From Eimeria necatrix (lineage: Eukaryota > Apicomplexa > Conoidasida > Eucoccidiorida > Eimeriidae), in the NCBI RefSeq assembly GCF_000499385.1, contig NW_013654583.1:1-64000 (forward strand): a DNA stretch of 64,000 bases. The letters are read 5' to 3'. How positions within the stretch are numbered: the stretch's first letter is position 1; each line of letters starts with the position of its first letter. The translations under genes were made by a program, and so were the position numbers. The notes beneath the pieces were generated by a model. That model made no database searches, was not told the DNA's origin, and saw only the letters and a list, made by a program, of their open reading frames with translations. This document shows, one piece after another, positions 1 to 11,271 of the stretch.

Positions 1-570
1 CCCCCACATAACTAGTGAGAGCAGCAGCAACAGCTTCGAGGGAGCGGGCAAAGCCAAAGTCGCAGAGTTTGAGGGTTCGGGTTTGCCTGCAGCGAGGGTT
101 TAGGGTTTAGGGTTTAGGGTTTAGGGTTTGACTCACGGGTTGAGAAGGAGGTTTTCGGGTTTGATATCTCTGTGAATAATCCGGTTTTCGTGGCAGTGTT
201 TAAGAGCCCTCACAAGTTGCCACATGCAAAGTCGAACTGTTTCTTGCTGCGCAAAACACCAATTTAGGGTTTTGTTCCAATCAATTCCCCCTTTTAGGGT
301 TTAGGGTTTAGGGTGTAGCTGGCGGAGAGCCTATGCACGGAGGTTGGAGGCTTCACGTAGGGTCTAGGCTTCAGCGTGTGCAGTTTAGGGTTTTGAATCT
401 ATGCTTCAGCGTCTAGGGTTTAGGGTTTAGGGTTTAGGGTTTAGGGTTTAGGGTTTAGGGTTTAGGGTTTGGTTACATCAAGGCCCCCCGGCGACTCCTC
501 AATGACCTCCATGAGGTTTTTCTCCACAAATTCAAAAACCAAGTAAAGCCGCTGATGCCTAAATAACAAA

Positions 571-631
<61 letters not shown>

Positions 632-1024
632 AAACAAATAAATAAACAAATAAATAAATAATGAATAAATAAAGAATAAATACATAAATAAGTAAATAAT
701 AAATAATGAATAAATAAATTAATAATAAAGAAATAAATAAATAATGAATATATAAACAAATAAATAAATAAATAAATAAATAATAAATAATGAATAAATA
801 AATAAATAATAAATAAATAAATAATAGATAATAAATAGTGAATAAATAAATAAATAATAAATAAATAATAGATAAATAAATAATGAATAAATAAATAAAT
901 AAATAATAAATCAATAAATAAATAATAATAGTAATAAATACACATAAATATAAACGAATAAATAAGTAATAAATAGATAAATAAATAAAAAGACAAAAAG
1001 TAAAAAAACAAAAAAGAAAAAAAA

Positions 1025-1080
<56 letters not shown>

Positions 1081-2085
1081 AAACAAATAAATAAACAAAT
1101 AAATAAATAATGAATAAATAAAGAATAAATACATAAATAAGTAAATAATAAATAATGAATAAATAAATTAATAATAAAGAAATAAATAAATAATGAATAT
1201 ATAAACAAATAAATAAATAAATAAATAAATAATAAATAATGAATAAATAAATAAATAATAAATAAATAAATAATAGATAATAAATAGTGAATAAATAAAT
1301 AAATAATAAATAAATAATAGATAAATAAATAATGAATAAATAAATAAATAAATAATAAATCAATAAATAAATAATAATAGTAATAAATACACATAAATAT
1401 AAACGAATAAATAAGTAATAAATAGATAAATAAATAAAAAGACAAAAAGTAAAAAAACAAAAAAGAAAAAAGCAAGCGAATAAATAAATAGTAATCGATT
1501 AATTAATTAAATAACTACTTAAGTAATTACTTAATTTGTTAATTAACTAAATAATTAATTAACTAATTAACTAATTAACTAATTAAATAATTAAATAATT
1601 AACTAATTAAATAATTGATTAGTTAACTAATTAATTAATTAATTAACTAATGAATTAGTGAATTAATTAATTAAGCAACTAGTTAATTAATTAATTAATT
1701 AATTAATTAGTTAATGAATTAACGATTTATTTATTTTATTTAGCTAATTAATTAATTAATTAATTAAGAATTAAAATAAACAAATAAATAAAAGTAAATA
1801 AAAATAAACAAATAAATAATGGCGAATTAAAATAAACAAATAAATAAAAGTAAAATAAAATAAAATAAATAAAAGTAAATTAAAATAAAATAAATAAAAG
1901 TAAATTAAAATAAAATAAATAAAAGTAAAATAAAATAAAATAAATAAAAGTAAATTAAAATAAAATAAATAAAAGTCTCGCCTTCTAATTGTCTCGAGCA
2001 GCAAAACGATATTCTCGTGCTGCAGTCTTCGCAGAAAAGAAATTTCTCTTCCAATTGTTTTTTCGAGTCTGCTCGAATCTGAAAA

Positions 2086-2142
<57 letters not shown>

Positions 2143-2620
2143 AATTAATTAATTAAATTAAATTAAATAATTAATTAAATTCGTTTTTTTATTATTTTAT
2201 TAATCAGTTCGTTCGTTTGCAACATGCAGGCGGAGCAGGCGGCATAGCAGCCGAGTTCGTGCAGCTGTAGGGTTTAGGGTTTAGGGTTTAGGGTTTAGGG
2301 TTTGGGGTTTCAGTGTCCAGAGTCTAGGGTTTAAGGTACAGGGGTTGCGGCATACGGTTTAGGGTTTAGGGTTTAGGGTTTAGGGTTTAAGATCCGACAC
2401 AAGTCTAAAAATAAATGAACAACTTGGCCGAAGCCAATTGAAAAAATCGGCAAAACAAAGCCTCCAAAAGGGTTTAGGGTTTAGGGTTTAAGGTTTAGGG
2501 TTTAGGGTTTAGGGTTTAGGGCAAAAAAGAAAGATTGAATCGAAGCGTTTGGGCAATTGAAAGGTAAAAGAACAGTACAACAAAAAGAAGAGAAAAGATA
2601 TAATAAATCAATAAATCTAT

Positions 2621-2689
<69 letters not shown>

Positions 2690-3211
2690 ATTGTCAATTT
2701 GCTTTTGTTACCCACCATTCATCCATTTAAAAGATTTAATTGCCACAAGTTCTCCAGTTTCCTGTGGCCCACAAGCGTTGCCTAAACCCTAAAACCTAAA
2801 CCCTAAACCCTAAACCCTAAACCCTAAACCATGAACTGTGCAATTTGTACGCCTGAACTCAAGGCTGGGAGCTTGTTGACGAGGCTTTGTGGCTTTGCTG
2901 CGGGAAATGCTGCACTGCAAAACCTAAACCCTAAACCCTAAACCCTAAACCCTAAACCCTAAACCCTAAACCCTCGGTGAGGATGCGTTACTGCGTTCGA
3001 TGCGCAACTGTTCCCTTGAGGGAAAAAGAGTAGTTTTATTTCCATTGAAAGGTTTTGTTGTTTGAGATTTACAAAATAAATAAAAAAAAGAAAACTGATT
3101 TAATTTATTAATTTATTTAATTTATTTTCAAGTTCCCACCTTGTTGCAGCACTTGAGCACTACGCCGTAAGCGCCCTCTCCAATGACTCCGAGGACTTTA
3201 TATTTGTGCAT
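1..3211 (-). CDS. CDKL-type serine/threonine protein kinase, N-terminal part (3' end off window)
   Basis: Six exons were rebuilt from sequence with matching phases: 3140-3211 (ATG at 3211), 2716-2761, 1982-2078, 477-558, 137-246 and 1-86. The product opens directly with the kinase domain ([18 protein letters not shown]). It then shows VAIK, the helix-C region with [33 protein letters not shown], the catalytic loop [11 protein letters not shown] and [12 protein letters not shown]. The [10 protein letters not shown] stretch and DFGFAR are typical of the CDKL (CDK-like) family, close to the MAP kinases. All core catalytic residues seen so far are present. The activation segment reads TSY where relatives have TEY or TDY. 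Intron 3 (559-1981) is about 1.4 kb of AAAT-type repeats and uses a GC donor; the other introns carry TTTAGGG blocks. The start is fixed by the short N terminus usual for the family. The C-terminal half lies left of the window. Confidence 0.86.
414..470. repeat. Telomere-like TTTAGGG block (one of many)
   Basis: Perfect TTTAGGG heptamers. Other blocks in the first 4 kb lie near 99-130, 293-314, 2269-2306, 2357-2388, 2471-2520, 2782-2829 (CCCTAAA), 2921-2973 (CCCTAAA) and 3555-3592 (CCCTAAA). This one begins six bases inside the donor of kinase intron 4. All are interstitial because kinase exons lie on both sides, so this is not a chromosome end. Confidence 0.95.
560..2160. repeat. AAAT/TTAA low-complexity tract with a 449-bp tandem duplication
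   Basis: From about 570 to 1468 the sequence is an imperfect (AAAT)n array made of two nearly identical halves offset by exactly 449 bp; for example the marker beginning taaacaaata at 631 returns at 1080, and gacaaaaag at 992 returns at 1441. From about 1490 to 1770 it changes to TTAATTAA-type repeats, then to AAAT/AAAGT units up to about 1978. Further (AAAT)n lies at 2083-2140. The bulk forms intron 3 of the CDKL-type kinase gene. Long hydrophobic ORFs across it are only translations of AAAT. Confidence 0.9.
2605..2690. repeat. (ATTT)n microsatellite
   Basis: An uninterrupted run of ATTT units within intron 2 of the CDKL-type kinase gene, complementary in sense to the AAAT tract of intron 3. 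Confidence 0.9.
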
Positions 3212-4593
3212 TTTGAAGGACTTTGGAATTAAATGAAGTTTATTTTTAAAAAGAATTAAAATATTTAATTCTTTTAAAGTTTAAATCAAAAAGAATTAAT
3301 TCTTTTCCTCTTTTTTTCGCACTTCGCGTTTTCCCGCCGCGCGCCGCAGCGAGGTGTACAGACAGCTCAGCCTGCAGCGCTCCAGCTCCCCCTCAGTCAT
3401 ATTTCAGTTTTGAATTTCAGTTTTTTATTTTTATTTATTTATTTAATTGTTCAGTTTATTTGAACTTCTTTTTCATTTCTTTTCTCTTTTTCTTCTCCAG
3501 ACTCCCCCTGCTTTTGCTGCTTCGAACGAGGAAAAAAGCCTCGGCCAGTCCTCACTAAACCCTAAACCCTAAACCCTAAACCCTAAACCCTAGCTGCTCA
3601 GCAGCACACCGCGTGGCTGTGGCTGCAGCGAGGCGAATGTTAGTTTGTTTGCGTCAAATGGATAATTTAAATGAATAATTTGATTAAATGGATTCAATTA
3701 AATGTTTTAATTTGCAAAAAAGTGGAAAAGAACGGAAAAATAAAGCAGCAGATCGCGTCTCGGGCCAGGGGGCCCCCCGGGCTGATCTCGCGCAGCAACG
3801 CCGGAAAAAAGACCAAGTTGGATCTTTAGTGGAATTAAATGAAATAAAATTCAAAAAAAAGTTTAAATAAATTAAAATAAATCCAAAAAAGGGGAAAAAT
3901 CCGCGAAATTCCGCAACGAAACGCCCGCGACCGCCACGAGGTCACCTCGGCGAACCCCCGGGCCTCCCGAGCCCGCAGTTGAATTATTTTGCAAATTAAT
4001 TCTTCAAAATATTCCAATTTTTATTTTATTTTCAAATTTTAAATTAAAAATTCAAAACTTTTCAACAAATTGAAATTCGGCGGCGGCGCCGTCGCCGCCG
4101 CAGGACCTTGGGGGCCCCCGGGGGCCCCCGGGTGTATCTGCACCTTTCTTTTTTCCCTTTTTTTCGCTTTTCGGAGTTCTTTTAATTATTTATTTCATTT
4201 TATTTTATTTTTTGTTTCAAACGGCAGCAGAAAGACGGAAAACAACCCCCAAAACCCCCAGATCTGCAAACCCTCGCTGTCTACTTGCACACCCAGCAGC
4301 AAATACAAACCCTTTGCTGCTTCTGCATGCGTTTATATAATTGCTCTTTTTACTCTTTTCAAACTCTCCTTTTGCATGCACTTATACAACACATAAATGC
4401 AAGCAATTCTATGCACTTTTATGTATATAAATATATATATTAATATATATATGTATATATATGTATATGTATATATATATATACGTATATAAGTATATAT
4501 ATATGAGTATATACATGAAGTGTATATACTTATATAAGTATACATATATATATGTGTAAGTATGTATATATATATAAGCATAATATGTATAAG

Positions 4594-4627
<34 letters not shown>

Positions 4628-4838
4628 TATATACAATATATATATATATAAGTATGTATATATATATATATATATATGTACATGTATATATACATATATA
4701 TATATGTATATGTAAGTATATATATATATAAATGATATATATATATACGTATGTATACATATATTTATATGTATATATATACTTACACATATAAGCATGA
4801 TATGTGTAAGTATCTAATATATACATATATATATATGT

Positions 4839-4891
<53 letters not shown>

Positions 4892-4969
4892 TATAGTGTG
4901 CATGCACGTGTGGAGGCTTTACACTGTAAGAAGGTAAAGTAGGAAGCGCGCATGCATAGGGAGGCCAAG

Positions 4970-5002
<33 letters not shown>

Positions 5003-6409
5003 GAGTTGCTGCTGCTGCTATGCATTGCTGCTGCTGCAGCAGCCACCAGGCCCTGTTGCTGCCTCGAGCTGCTGCTGCCGCTGCAGCAGCAGCAGCAGCA
5101 AGTGCTGCAGCAACGCGTTTCAGCTGCTCCTTCAAACACAACAAGACACTAAAGAAGGGCATCTAAACAAAAATAATAATTTCAATTAAATGAGGAAATA
5201 AATTGCATTTAAAAAAGAAACTGCATTTCTTTTTCAAACTGAAGTGCTGCTAAATTGCTGCAATTAATTCTCTCCTAAAATGGCTGGCCTCGAAAGCCGC
5301 AGTCGGAAAAGACCAAAACAGCGCAGCTGCGGTGTCTGTACACCTCAGCGCAGCTGCGGTGTCTGTACACCCCAGCGCAGCTGCGGTGTCTGTACACCTC
5401 AGCACACCCCACTGCTCCTGCGGTGTCTGTACACCTGAGCGCCGATGCAGTGTCTGTACACCTCAGCACTGCGGTGTATGTACACCTCAGCGCACCTGTG
5501 GTGTCTGTACACCCCACTGCAGCAGCAGTGTCTGTACATCCCATTGCACCTGCGGTGTCTGTACACCCCACTGCCCTGCGGTGTCTGTACACCTCAGCGC
5601 ACTCGGGTGTCTGTACACCCCGCTGCAGCTGCGGTGTCTGTACACCCCGCTGCACCCCACTGCACTGCGGTGTATGTACACCCCAGCGCCTTGGGGTGTC
5701 TGTACACCCCACTGCACTGCGGTGTATGTACACCCCAGTGCCTTGGGGTGTCTGTACACCCCACTGCACTGCGGTGTATGTACACCCCACGGCAGCTGCT
5801 GCATCTCTTCACCCCATTGCCCTGGGGTGTCTGTACACCCCAGCGCCCTGCGGTGTCAGTCCACCTCCCTGTGGCTGCTCTGTCTGTACTCCCCAGTGCC
5901 CTGCGGTGTCTGTACACCCCACTGCACCTGCAGTGTCTGTACACCCCACTGCCCTGAGGTGTCTGTACACCCACCCCCCTGTACACCCCACTGCCCTGCG
6001 GTGTCTGCAGACCCCACTCCCCGAGCTGTCTGTACACCCCACTGCCCTGAGGTGTCTGTACACCCCACTGCACCTGCAGTGTCTGTACACCTTGCTGCAG
6101 CTGGGGTGTCTGTACACCCCGTTGCGTTGGGGTGTCTGTACACCCCACTGCAGCTGCAGTGTCTGTACACCCCACTTCCCTGCGGTGTCTGTACACCCCG
6201 TTGCGTTGGGGTGTCTGTACACCCCACTGCAGCTGCGGTGTCTATACACCCCACTGCAGCTGGGGTGTCTGCACAGCTCAGTGGAGCTGCGGTGTCTGTA
6301 CACCCCACTTTCCTGGGGTGTCTGTACACCGCACTGCGTTGGGGTGTCTGTACACCCCACTGCAGCTGCGGTGTCTGTACACCCCGTGGCGTTGGGGTGT
6401 CTGTACAGC
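3212..6409. other. Intergenic stretch between the kinase 5' end and the adaptor 3' end
   Basis: No convincing exon was found. It holds A/T-rich sequence, a CCCTAAA block (3555-3592), a GC-rich patch with GGGGGCCCCC (about 4080-4130), a TA-type microsatellite (4422-4894), CTG/CAG runs (4970-5105) and the GGTGTCTGTACACC minisatellite. Short ORFs here are made of repeat units or lack splice context. Promoter elements for the kinase gene should lie just right of 3211, but I recognise none. Confidence 0.6.
4422..4894. repeat. Compound (TA)n / ATGTATAT microsatellite
   Basis: About 470 bp of nearly pure TA alternation broken by TG, AAG and CATG steps (for example units reading tatatatgtatatatat). 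ORFs across it on either strand are runs of Tyr/Ile/His and are not coding. A second pure TA run is at 11201-11270. Confidence 0.92.
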
Positions 6410-6420
6410 TCAGTGGAGTT
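5325..6420. repeat. Minisatellite built on GGTGTCTGTACACC
   Basis: About 1.1 kb of tandem copies of a unit containing GGTGTCTGTACACCCCA joined by short GC-rich linkers (CTGCAGCTGC, CTGCCCTGC, TTGCGTTGG). The first copies are spaced 27 bp apart and later ones vary. Occasional copies read GTATGTACACC. All six frames stay open over long distances because unit lengths are mostly multiples of three, which produces many false ORFs. The stop codon of the AP-1 sigma-like gene (6410-6412) lies in the last copy, so the array forms the gene's 3' flank. Confidence 0.93.
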
Positions 6421-8391
6421 TGGAGGGTTTTGCGTTGGTCTCTTCAGTGAGGGCGTCTTGGGCGCCGACAATTCTCAAAATGGCCTTTTTGCTCGACTCC
6501 TGCAGTTCGCCCCCGCACAGCACTTCGTCCAGCAAGTAGTACGCCTGCATGCGACCCACCAAACCACAAATGCATGCATAAATGCATGCATAAGTGCATG
6601 CATGCATAAGTGCATGCATAAGTGCTTGCATGCATGCATGCATGCATGCATGCATGCATGCATCCATAAGTGCAAATCAACTTCAACGTGCATGCATGCA
6701 TGCATGCATGCATGCGTGCGTGCAATTGGATTTGAACGTGCATGCACGCGAATGGATTTGTAGGTGCATGCATGCATGCAAGTGAATTTAAGGGTGCATG
6801 CAGTGAAGGATGCATGCAAAGCATGCAAGCAAAGTGCATGCATGCAAGTGAATTTAAGGGTGCATGCAGTGAAGGATGCATGCAAAGCATGCAAGCAAAG
6901 TTAAAGAAGATGCAAACAAACTTGAGGATGCATGCAAACAAACTTGCTGCTGCATGCAGCAAAGTGGCAGTGCTGCATGCAGCAAAACCTAATGCTGCAT
7001 GCAGCAGAAGAGAAATGCTGCACCCAGCCAGTCCCAAATATTAAATGCAGCAAAACAAAAAAATAAAACCACTTTTGCAGATTTATTTCAAACAAAAACA
7101 CGCGCGAAGTCCCAGGTGCACAGACAGCTGCTTGGGGTGTACAGGCAGCTCCTGGGGTGTACAGGCAGCTCCTGGGGTGTACAGGCAGCTCTGAACGCGC
7201 GTTTTCAACGCGCACTTTGTGGAAGTTGAATATTAAATCTAATTCGCAAACATTTCCGAAATATTTGTCCAAAACTTCGACATAATGGTGCACAACTTCC
7301 AAAACTAGAAGTGCGTTTTCGTTCGCGTCCACGCAGGCGATGAAAAACAGACTGGCGTATCTGCAAAAGCCAAACAAACAGCAAAAGCAATTATTATATT
7401 TATTTATTTATTTATTTATTTATTTTAATTAATTAATTAATGAATTTATTTATTTATTTATTTAGTTGTTTATTTATATATGTCAATTAATTGGGGGCGG
7501 CGTGGAGCTCGCTGTCTCAATTCGATTTTATTTCAGTTAAATATCAAATATTAAATATTTAAATTTAAGTATTAAATATTAAAAATCAAAAATTAAATAA
7601 AACTTCAAAAAGATTTCAAATTCTAGCATTTTGATATATATATATATACATAATATATATATTTATATATTACATACAGATAATATATATACTAATATAC
7701 AGGAACAGCAAAACAGCCAGCTGGCAAGTGCATCAGCACCAAGTAGAAGCAAAGCAGCAGCAGCAGCAGCAGCAGTGTTGTAGCAGCAGCAGCACTGCAG
7801 CAGCAGCAGCAGTGTTGCAGCAGCAGCAGCACTGCAGCAGCAGCACTGCAGCAGCAGCACTGCAGCAGCAGTACTGCAGCAGCAGCAGCACTGCAGCAGC
7901 ACTGCAGCAGCAGCGTTGCAGCAGCAGTACTGTAGCAGCAGCAGCACTGCAGCAGCAGTACTGCAGCAGCAGCAGCACTGCAGCAGCAGCAGCACTGCAG
8001 CATTACTGCAGCAGCAGCAGCACTGCAGCAGCAGCAGCACTGCAGCAGCATTACTGCAGCAGCAGCAGCACTGCAGCAGCAGCACCGCACCAGCAGCACT
8101 GCAGCAGCAGCAGCACAGCAGCAGCAGCACCGCAGCAGCAGCAGCAGCAGCAGCAGCAGACCGCTTGAAGACGAGTTTGGTGTCTTCGCGCCACTCAATG
8201 ACGTTGCACTGCCTGGCGTTGCGCTGCAGCACTTTTGCTGCTGCGTCTCTGATGAGTTCATTTCGAGCTTTTGCGCTGCGAGCAGCAAAATGCAAAAAAG
8301 AAGAAATTTCTTTTTCTGCTTCGCAGTCTCCGAACCAGCGACAGAGGCGGACCTTGCCCTGTCTAGACACCAGAAGCAGGAAGTGGAACAT
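6410..8391 (-). CDS. Clathrin adaptor complex small (sigma) subunit, AP-1-like
   Basis: Three exons with matching phases: 8162-8391 (ATG at 8391), 7216-7360 and 6410-6544 (TGA). The product is about 169 residues. It starts [16 protein letters not shown] and continues with [38 protein letters not shown] and [13 protein letters not shown]. These are the hallmark stretches of clathrin adaptor sigma subunits, and AYYLLDE with [10 protein letters not shown] favours AP-1 over AP-2 to AP-4. The role would be cargo and membrane binding in vesicle formation at the trans-Golgi or endosome. The Arg codon of FKRYAS is split across intron 1. That intron (7361-8161) is largely CAG/CTGCAG repeat, and the second (6545-7215) holds TGCATGCA and 20-bp repeats. 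Exon 1 carries a segment (about residues 20-40) longer than usual for the family; no consensus intron explains it. Confidence 0.92.
6547..6990. repeat. TGCATGCA-rich intronic array
   Basis: Dense (TGCA)n, reading TGCATGCATGCA with spacers such as AAGTGCATGCATAAG. A longer duplicated segment of about 63 bp, starting near 6781 and near 6844, contains gaatttaagggtgcatgcag. It lies entirely inside the last intron of the AP-1 sigma-like gene. TGCATGC is a known apicomplexan cis-element and ApiAP2 motif, so chance recruitment of binding sites is possible, but nothing here proves function. Confidence 0.88.
7110..7195. repeat. 20-bp tandem repeat with GGGGTGTACAGGCAGCTCCT unit
   Basis: Three near-identical 20-bp units preceded by a diverged copy, in the last intron of the AP-1 sigma-like gene, about 20 bp downstream of exon 2. 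The GGTGTACAG part relates it to the GTGTAC palindrome family. Confidence 0.85.
7751..8159. repeat. CAG/CTGCAG tract filling an intron
   Basis: About 410 bp of CAG triplets interrupted by CACTGCAG or TACTGCAG every few units. It begins directly after the donor of intron 1 of the AP-1 sigma-like gene (the intron starts GTCTGCTGCTG on the sense strand). It stays open in several frames on both strands, but conserved coding resumes only on either side. Confidence 0.92.
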
Positions 8392-8497
8392 GGCAGCAGC
8401 TGCTGCTGCTGCTGCGCCCGCCGCAGCAGCAGCAGCAGCAACCAGCGCCTCCCGCAGCAGCTCCTGCAGCAGCGCCACCGCCTGCGCTGCGGGCAGC

Positions 8498-8535
<38 letters not shown>

Positions 8536-9291
8536 GCTCGTCTGCAGCGCCGGGGAGGCCGAACTCAGCGAGATTCCTCCTGTTCAAGTTGGGGCATTAA
8601 CTGAGCGCAGCGCGGAGCCCCAACTCCGAAATTAACTCCAAATCCTCCGGAAAAGAAGAAAAGAAAAGAAAAAATGGTCCAAAAGAAGTTTTAAATCGCA
8701 AAAATCCATCCATTCAAGTTTTTGCAAGTCCGGACCGCCCGGGTGTCGCGCGAGTTCGCGGCGGCGATCCACTGCTAAAATGCGACGCAAATGCAGAAAA
8801 AAAGAAATATTCTGTTCAAGTTCATCGAATAGAACTTTATTTTAATAATATTTATTCTTTTAATCCGGAAAAGATTCCCAAACTCGCGCGATCTTGCGCG
8901 GCGGCGCATGCGGTCAGCGGCAGGTCCACATACACCTGAAATTGCTACTCCCCCCGTTCAGTTTTCACGCAAACTATCTTCAAATTCATTTTTATTTTAA
9001 ATTTAAAACTCCATTTCATCAATTTATGGACAATTTATTCTAAAAAAGAGCAACTTGCCGCGCAGACACAGCCCACCCGACCGCTGGCGCTCGCTGGCGC
9101 CTCAGGAACTTCTCCTTTTCTCGAATTATTTCCTTTCTTTTTTCTTTTTAATTAAACTTTAATCTTTCTTTAATTTATTTATTTATCTAAGCTTCTCTTT
9201 GAGCCCTTTTAGCCCGCACAGCAGCTCCTCACTTGCCTCGCCGCAGCCCCTTCCCTTCTCTCTACTTCTCTATACAGGCTCTGGCTTCCCT

Positions 9292-9348
<57 letters not shown>

Positions 9349-9567
9349 ACTAGTTAACTGCTGCAGCTGTTCAGCTAGAAAATTGCATTTGAATTTAATG
9401 CAATTGTTACAAATGCAGTTTCTAAGTATCATAGACTTTAACCAAGATATAATAAAATGCACATTATTTATAAATGCATTGCCTTATATATATTATAAAT
9501 TTGTTTTATTTAATTCAAAAATTAAATTTAAAAATTAATTCTTTTTTAAAATGCATGCAGCTGCAGC
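8392..9567. other. Intergenic stretch upstream of the AP-1 sigma-like gene
   Basis: Contains CAG/GCC repeats (8397-8535), GC-rich patches and A/T-rich sequence, and a pure CTG run of about 19 units (9292-9348). No conserved exon was seen. This should hold the promoter of the AP-1 sigma-like gene (5' side) and the 3' flank of the PPR gene. Confidence 0.55.
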
Positions 9568-10397
9568 TCAGCTGCCGCGGCCGCGGCTGTTGCGGGGCTT
9601 TAGGGGCTGCAGGTCGGACAGAGACGGAGCAGCAGCAGCAGCAGCAGTTGTTGTTGTTGCTGCTGCTGCTGCTGCTGCAGCAGCAGCTGGTGGGGGCCCT
9701 GGGAGGGCCCCCATCGCCTCCTCTGAGGTGTACATACACTCCAACTCTGCGGCATCAATGGGCCCCTCTTCTGCTTCGTCGAGGTCGCTCAAGTGTCTGG
9801 ACAGCTCTGCGAGCGGCAGCTGCTGCTGCTGCTGCAGCTCGTGCTGCTGCTGCAGCCCGTGCTGCTGCTGCAGCTGCTGCAGCTGCTGCAGCTGCTGCAG
9901 CTGCTGCAGCTCGTGACTTGTTGCTGCGCTGCTCTCAGAAAGTTCTTCTTGAAGGCCCAAAGCTTCCGTCAGTGCAGCCAAGAGGGGGGCGTTTAGGGGC
10001 TGGTTTTCAGGTGTACGTACACCTGAAATGGCAGCAAACTCCGCCTGCTGCTCTGCAGCAATGAGACTCAGAGAAGCTTCTGGGAAGCAAAGTGAGCGCT
10101 CAGTGGAGTCCAGCAGCGCCAGCACGTCCTGACAGCCACAAGCAGCAGCAGCAGCAGCAGCAGCTTCGGCAGCAGCAGCAGCAGCAGCTTCGGCAGCAGC
10201 AGCAGCAGCAGCGCAAAGTCGCCAGCTGCAACACAGCCAACTGGGACAGCAGCAGCAGCAACAGCAGCAGAAGAGCAGCAGCGGCAACGGCAGCAGAAGA
10301 GAGACTGCCACACGGCAGACGGGACGCCAGCAGCAGCAGCAGCAGCAACAACAGTAGCAGCAGCAGCAGCAACAGCAGTAGCAGCAGCAGCAACAAC

Positions 10398-10446
<49 letters not shown>

Positions 10447-11196
10447 CTTTGTAGGAGAGTGCGAAGAGTTCGTCTTGAGGCATTGCCATCAGCTTCTCCC
10501 TCAGCCGAATGCGCCTCTGTCTTTGGACCCTAAAATAAAATAAAACAAAATAAAAATTAAAAAGTTAAAAGGAAAAAAATAAAAATAAAATAATTTGAGG
10601 GACGGAAGATACAGGCCAAAGCAAGTGTGAGGTGTACGTACACCTGAATCTGCACGGCCAAGAAGCCCGTGAAAGAAAATGAGCGAAAGAAATAAAAAAT
10701 TAAAATAAATAAATGATTAATTAAATAAAACCCTTTTTAGACTATATAATTAAATAATAAATGTTTAATTAAACAAAACTCAATCTTAGGAAATGTAATT
10801 AAAACAAACTAATATTTAATTAAATAAATTCTTTTTAGAAATATTAAAAACAAATTTAAATTCTGTTTGCTAGTTCGTTTCCAGAAAGTCATTTTGGATC
10901 ATTTTTTCTCCTTTTTTCTGGAAATTAGCATTTAAATTAGTTTTAAATTAAACTAAAGTGAATTCAGTTGCTTTAGATTAATTTATTTTAATTATTTTTT
11001 ATTTTAATTTGTTTTACTTCACAGAACTGTGAAAAGAAAGCCTCGCGAGGTTCTGGTAAGCCGCCGAAGGCAGCGCGCAGAAAATGTCCTGCAGCTCCAT
11101 CTGGGAGACGACGATCCCCTGAGACAAAAAAGAAAAGAAAATTAAAATAAATAATTTAAAAACTAATTTATAAATAATATAATTAATAAATATAGC

Positions 11197-11271
<75 letters not shown>

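Noticed and set aside
414..470. Chromosome end (telomere)
   Set aside because: TTTAGGG blocks are short, occur in both orientations and lie between exons of known genes throughout 34 kb.
462..1475. Long hydrophobic ORF resembling a membrane protein (Ile/Tyr/Leu/Phe)
   Set aside because: It is a translation of AAAT repeats within an intron of the kinase gene; only the last 27 codons belong to a real exon in that frame.
4409..4960. Tyr/Ile-rich ORFs across the TA microsatellite
   Set aside because: Pure consequence of TATATATG-type repeats, on both strands.
5325..6420. CRISPR-like array or repetitive surface protein
   Set aside because: Units are variable and spacers are themselves repeats; all six frames are open because of unit length, and the sequence is eukaryotic.
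7663..8168. Overlapping poly-Gln, poly-Ala, poly-Cys and poly-Leu ORFs
   Set aside because: They translate the CAG tract of an intron; conserved adaptor sequence resumes only outside it with a split Arg codon at the junction.
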